Below are positions 33,929-36,369 of a stretch of DNA of 36,369 nucleotides, one piece after another. The position numbers were made by a program, and so were the translations under genes. The stretch is from Pirellulales bacterium (GTDB taxonomy: Bacteria; Planctomycetota; Planctomycetia; Pirellulales; JACPPG01). The notes beneath the pieces were generated by a model that had not been told where the DNA came from, searched no databases, and was given only the letters and a program-made list of their open reading frames with translations. Where the stretch lies: the NCBI GenBank assembly GCA_035546535.1, contig DASZWQ010000008.1, positions 1-36,369 of the forward strand, read 5' to 3'. How positions within the stretch are numbered: position 1 is the first letter of the stretch; every line of letters begins with the position of its first letter.

Positions 33929-34477
33929 ATGCCTACGCATCTGGCCGATGATTCCCTGTGCTTGCGCATCCCGGTGGTTGCCGACGCGGCGGCTGCTGCT
34001 GAGGCGGTGCGCAGCTCGCTCGCGGAACTGATGCGCTGGACCTCCTGGTGCCATGCCGACTACGGAGAGGAGGACGTCGAACGACTGGTGCGCAGCGTCG
34101 CGGACGAGCGTTTTGAAGATCGCGCCTACAGTTTTTATATCCACGAATCGGACCCGGGGCGCATCCTGGGCGGCTGCGGCCTGTACCATGTCGATCGCTC
34201 GATCAACGCCGCCAGCCTCGGTTACTGGGTGCGCAGCGACGCCACGGGGCAAGGAATCGCCACGCGGGCGGCGCGGCTGCTGGCCCGCCATGGGTTTCGC
34301 GATCTCGACCTGGCGCGGATCGAGATCCTGGTCGCGCAGCAGAATCTCGCCAGTCAACGGGTCGCCGAGAAACTCGGCGCCGTGCGCGAAGGCCTCTTGC
34401 GCCGGCGACTGAAGGTCGAAGGAAACCTGGTCGATGCCGTGGCCTACTCATTGCTTCCCAGCGATCCGATCGTATAG
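33929..34477 (+). CDS. GNAT-family N-acetyltransferase (RimJ/RimL type)
   Basis: 182 residues. RimJ-like architecture: LCLRIPVVADAAAAAEAVRS, ELMRWTSWCHADYGEEDVER, IHESDPGRILGGCGLYHVDR, SLGYWVRSDATGQGIATRAA (the acetyl-CoA-binding region) and LVAQQNLASQRVAEKLGAVR. The last motif, with NxxSxxVxxKLG, is typical of RimJ/RimL acetyltransferases, which modify ribosomal-protein N-termini or small amines. No specific target can be named. It is 51 bp before surE on the same strand. Confidence 0.9.
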   Translation: MPTHLADDSLCLRIPVVADAAAAAEAVRSSLAELMRWTSWCHADYGEEDVERLVRSVADERFEDRAYSFYIHESDPGRILGGCGLYHVDRSINAASLGYWVRSDATGQGIATRAARLLARHGFRDLDLARIEILVAQQNLASQRVAEKLGAVREGLLRRRLKVEGNLVDAVAYSLLPSDPIV

Positions 34478-34528
34478 GCCGGGCACCCCCTTTGGTCGAT
34501 CGCGGCTGCGGCGGTTACGATTGGTAGC

Positions 34529-35251
34529 ATGAAATTTCTGCTCACCAATGACGACGGCATCGACGCGGCCGGCCTCGCGGCGCTGGAAAAAGCAATCTCG
34601 ACCCTGGGCGACTACGTAATCCTGGCGCCCGATCGACACCTTTCGGGCTGCGCCCACCAGACAACCACCGATCGCGGGTTGATCCTTTCGGAGCGCGATC
34701 ATCGGCGCTACGCGCTCGATGGCACGCCCGTCGACTGTGCGCGGATCGGGCTGGGGCACCTCGCGCCGGATACGGACTGGGTGCTTTCCGGCATTAACGA
34801 GGGAGGGAACCTGGGGGCCGACCTCTACCGATCGGGCACCGTCGCCGCCGTGCGAGAAGCGGCGATGTTGGGAAAGCCGGGCATCGCCGTCTCACAATAC
34901 CGCCGGCGCGACAGCGCGGCCGACTGGGACCGCGCTGCGCGCTGGACGGCGGATGTGGTGCGGTTGCTCCTGGCAAAACAAACCGACACCGGCGTCCTCT
35001 GGAACGTCAACCTGCCTGACCCGCTCTCCCCGACGATCTCCCCCGAGATTGTTTTCTGCGACATGGATCCCCATCCGCTTCCGGTCGGGTATCGCATGCT
35101 CGACGGGCGTTACCACTATGCCACCAACTACCACAATCGGCCGCGGGTCGCGGGGCATGACGTCGATGTTTGCTTTTCGGGCGCCATCGCCGTCACGCGC
35201 CTCGCCTTGCCCCCCCTCCTCGCGACGAAACCGCCGCGAGACGCTACTTAG
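34529..35251 (+). CDS. surE: 5'/3'-nucleotidase SurE
   Basis: 240 residues. Metal-binding aspartates D8 and D9 in LLTNDDGIDAAG, S39 in DRHLSGCAHQTTT, and the asparagine N90 in VLSGINEGGNLG are all present, with the DGTPVDC motif at 64-70 and RSGTVAAVREAAMLG after. SurE hydrolyses nucleoside monophosphates and polyphosphate with a divalent metal and acts in stationary-phase survival. The gene ends 8 bp past the end of the convergent csrA gene, so the two overlap at their 3' ends. Confidence 0.95.
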   Translation: MKFLLTNDDGIDAAGLAALEKAISTLGDYVILAPDRHLSGCAHQTTTDRGLILSERDHRRYALDGTPVDCARIGLGHLAPDTDWVLSGINEGGNLGADLYRSGTVAAVREAAMLGKPGIAVSQYRRRDSAADWDRAARWTADVVRLLLAKQTDTGVLWNVNLPDPLSPTISPEIVFCDMDPHPLPVGYRMLDGRYHYATNYHNRPRVAGHDVDVCFSGAIAVTRLALPPLLATKPPRDAT

Positions 35252-35477
35252 CCGCGTGTACGTGGTGGTCGCTGGCCAACGGCACCGGGCTGACCTCGAT
35301 GGCCGGCAACTCGGTCGGAGCATCTCGGAAGAATTCCAATTCGCCCCTGACGATGCGGACATTCGCCGGCGCCTCGATCCCGACGCTGACTCGACTTCCC
35401 ACCACGCGGTTGACGACAATCGTGATGTTGTCACCAATCCTGATTCGTTCACCGGCCTTGCGACTGAGCACTAGCAT
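35244..35477 (-). CDS. csrA: Carbon storage regulator CsrA
   Basis: 77 residues, slightly longer than the usual 60-70 because of a C-terminal extension (LASDHHVHAAK). MLVLSRKAGERIRIGDNITI starts the protein, with the L4/R6 RNA-contact residues of the family, and VGIEAPANVRIVRGELEFF carries R44, the essential RNA-binding arginine. CsrA is a homodimer that binds GGA motifs in mRNA leaders to control translation. The start has AAGGAGA upstream. No fliW, its usual antagonist, is adjacent. Its 3' end overlaps surE by 8 bp in opposite orientation. Confidence 0.96.
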   Translation of the reverse strand: MLVLSRKAGERIRIGDNITIVVNRVVGSRVSVGIEAPANVRIVRGELEFFRDAPTELPAIEVSPVPLASDHHVHAAK

Positions 35478-35806
35478 CCTTGTCTCTCCTTACGAAACTG
35501 GCTCGTACGTATAGGGTCTAAAATGGCTGGCGCGGCCGGTTTGCCACGCTGGGAAAAGATAGAACGCAAAGCGGGTGCCAACCGGTGTGCCGGCGGACGG
35601 TTTGCCGGACCGCTTTAAAGAAAATGCCGGAAAAACAAGAGTCCGCCGGGCTTGCCTAACCGTTCCGTGGGCCAAAAAAGGGGTAAGCTGGCTGGGCCGA
35701 GCGTCCAGAATTGAGACGGCCGGGCCAAAATGAGATGCCAACCTGAGACGGGCCTGACCGCGACGCCGTTGGGTCGTTTCCCCTTTCCTACGCCAATCCC
35801 AACGAT
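35478..35806. other. 329-bp intergenic stretch without a convincing gene
   Basis: Divergent gap between csrA and the NUDIX gene. An open frame of 83 codons on the minus strand shows no domain or start signal. The sequence contains several GCCGG words and short A-runs, but no clear promoter or RNA. Confidence 0.5.
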
Positions 35807-36232
35807 ATGCAGCCCCTGTTTCCGCCCTCCGACCAACAGGCCTCGGCCGTCCCCTTTCGCCGCACCGAAAGCGGTTACGAAGTTTGCCTGATCACCTCGA
35901 TCAGCAGCGGCCGCTGGGGGTTTCCGAAGGGGCTGATCGACCCCGGCGAAACCGCCCGTCAGACCGCCCTGAAAGAGGCACAAGAGGAAGCCGGGCTGCG
36001 CGGCAACATCGTCGGCGAGCCGCTCGGCGAATATCAATACGCCAAGTGGGGCGTCATGCTCACCGTCACCGTCTATCTCATGGAAGTGACCGCGGTCGAA
36101 GAGAGCTGGCTCGAAGCCGATCGCCGGCAGCGGCGCTGGGTCGCGATCGAATCGGCCGCGGCGATGCTCGATCGCAGGTACCTGGCGCGCATGTTGCGAT
36201 TGGCCGTGGAGCGATTACGGTCCGAACGCTAG
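35807..36232 (+). CDS. NUDIX hydrolase
   Basis: 141 residues. The Nudix box runs G42 to G63: GLIDPGETARQTALKEAQEE with the usual spacing (G-x5-E-x7-K/R-E-x2-E-E-x-G), the Arg replaced by Lys56. FRRTESGYEVCLITSISSGR and GRWGFPKG just before it resemble the DIPP/MTH1-like subgroup that cleaves diphosphates of nucleotides, diadenosine polyphosphates or inositol pyrophosphates. The substrate is not determined. The stop codon is followed immediately by a palindrome array. Confidence 0.9.
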   Translation: MQPLFPPSDQQASAVPFRRTESGYEVCLITSISSGRWGFPKGLIDPGETARQTALKEAQEEAGLRGNIVGEPLGEYQYAKWGVMLTVTVYLMEVTAVEESWLEADRRQRRWVAIESAAAMLDRRYLARMLRLAVERLRSER

Positions 36233-36369
36233 CAGCCTGTTGAAGAACTCAACGGGCTGCGACATCGCAGGGATGCGATGGCAAAATATCGACGTAAGTC
36301 GTTATTTTGCGAGCCGTGCGAAGCTTTGCTTCGCACTTGGCGAGGTTGAAAAAAGCCACGAGGGCTTTT
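36233..36369. repeat. Array of five consecutive hairpins, continuing beyond the window
   Basis: A: CAGCCTGTTGA / TCAACGGGCTG (36233-36259, 11 bp, one G-T). B: CATCGCA / TGCGATG (36263-36280, 7 bp). C: GCAAAATATCGAC / GTCGTTATTTTGC (36281-36310, 13 bp, one mismatch). D: GTGCGAAGC / GCTTCGCAC (36316-36336, 9 bp). E: AAAAGCC / GGCTTTT (36351-36369, 7 bp). Nearly every base is in a stem. It starts directly after the NUDIX stop codon. The first words (CAGCCTGTTGAA) may have an inverted partner just beyond the window edge, which would make it a miniature non-coding mobile element. Hairpin E with its T-run could also end transcription. Confidence 0.85.

Noticed and set aside
35490..35741. 83-codon minus-strand frame upstream of csrA
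   Set aside because: No ribosome-binding site, no recognisable motif, and composition typical of non-coding high-GC sequence.

Overview
The window looks like chromosome of a high-GC planctomycete, most likely of the Pirellulales group. The evidence is a DUF1559 protein with a pilin-like N-terminus, three PEP-CTERM surface proteins (one with a dockerin pair), a protein starting with two zinc ribbons, a Tat-exported Gfo/Idh/MocA oxidoreductase, and many extragenic palindromes. This is inferred from gene families; no taxonomic marker was compared.

Layout. 1-3264 (minus): a DevB-type membrane fusion protein followed by two DevC-type ABC permeases, the second running off the left edge; a 7-bp tandem repeat lies between the permeases. 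4123-5140 (plus): a receiver-like protein, a leader with three hairpins, a 60-residue basic protein and an intrinsic terminator. 5182-7446 (minus): an exported protease/LamG-like/SirB1 fusion. 7714-11141 (plus): an amidase and an isopropylmalate/tartrate dehydrogenase-type enzyme that overlap by 4 bp, then a Tat-exported cupin. 11312-12985 (minus): a copper oxidase with a Met-rich insert. 13476-14396 (plus): an FkbM methyltransferase. 14562-14643 (minus): tRNA-Ser(GGA). 14845-19480 (minus): a zinc-ribbon membrane protein, an SGNH hydrolase and Rho. 20352-21443 (plus): an exported thioredoxin with two YHS-like repeats. 21525-25354 (minus): glycerol kinase, an oxidoreductase and HemQ. 25461-25883 (plus): a small membrane protein.

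The most interesting part is 25936-30746. Two cobalamin riboswitches, each directly behind a sigma70-like promoter, stand before genes for surface proteins. Unit 1 encodes a DUF4465 protein with dockerin repeats and a PEP-CTERM tail. Unit 2 encodes a DUF1559 pseudopilin-like protein, a second DUF4465-PEP-CTERM protein and another PEP-CTERM protein of a family I associate with bacterial surface B12 loci. No known B12 biosynthesis or transport gene is present. The simplest reading is a B12-repressed, exosortase-sorted surface system for capturing corrinoids.

31181-36369 holds small hypothetical genes, proC, a lipoprotein, a GNAT acetyltransferase, surE, csrA (convergent with surE and overlapping it) and a NUDIX hydrolase. 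The window ends inside an array of five consecutive hairpins that looks like a dispersed palindromic element.
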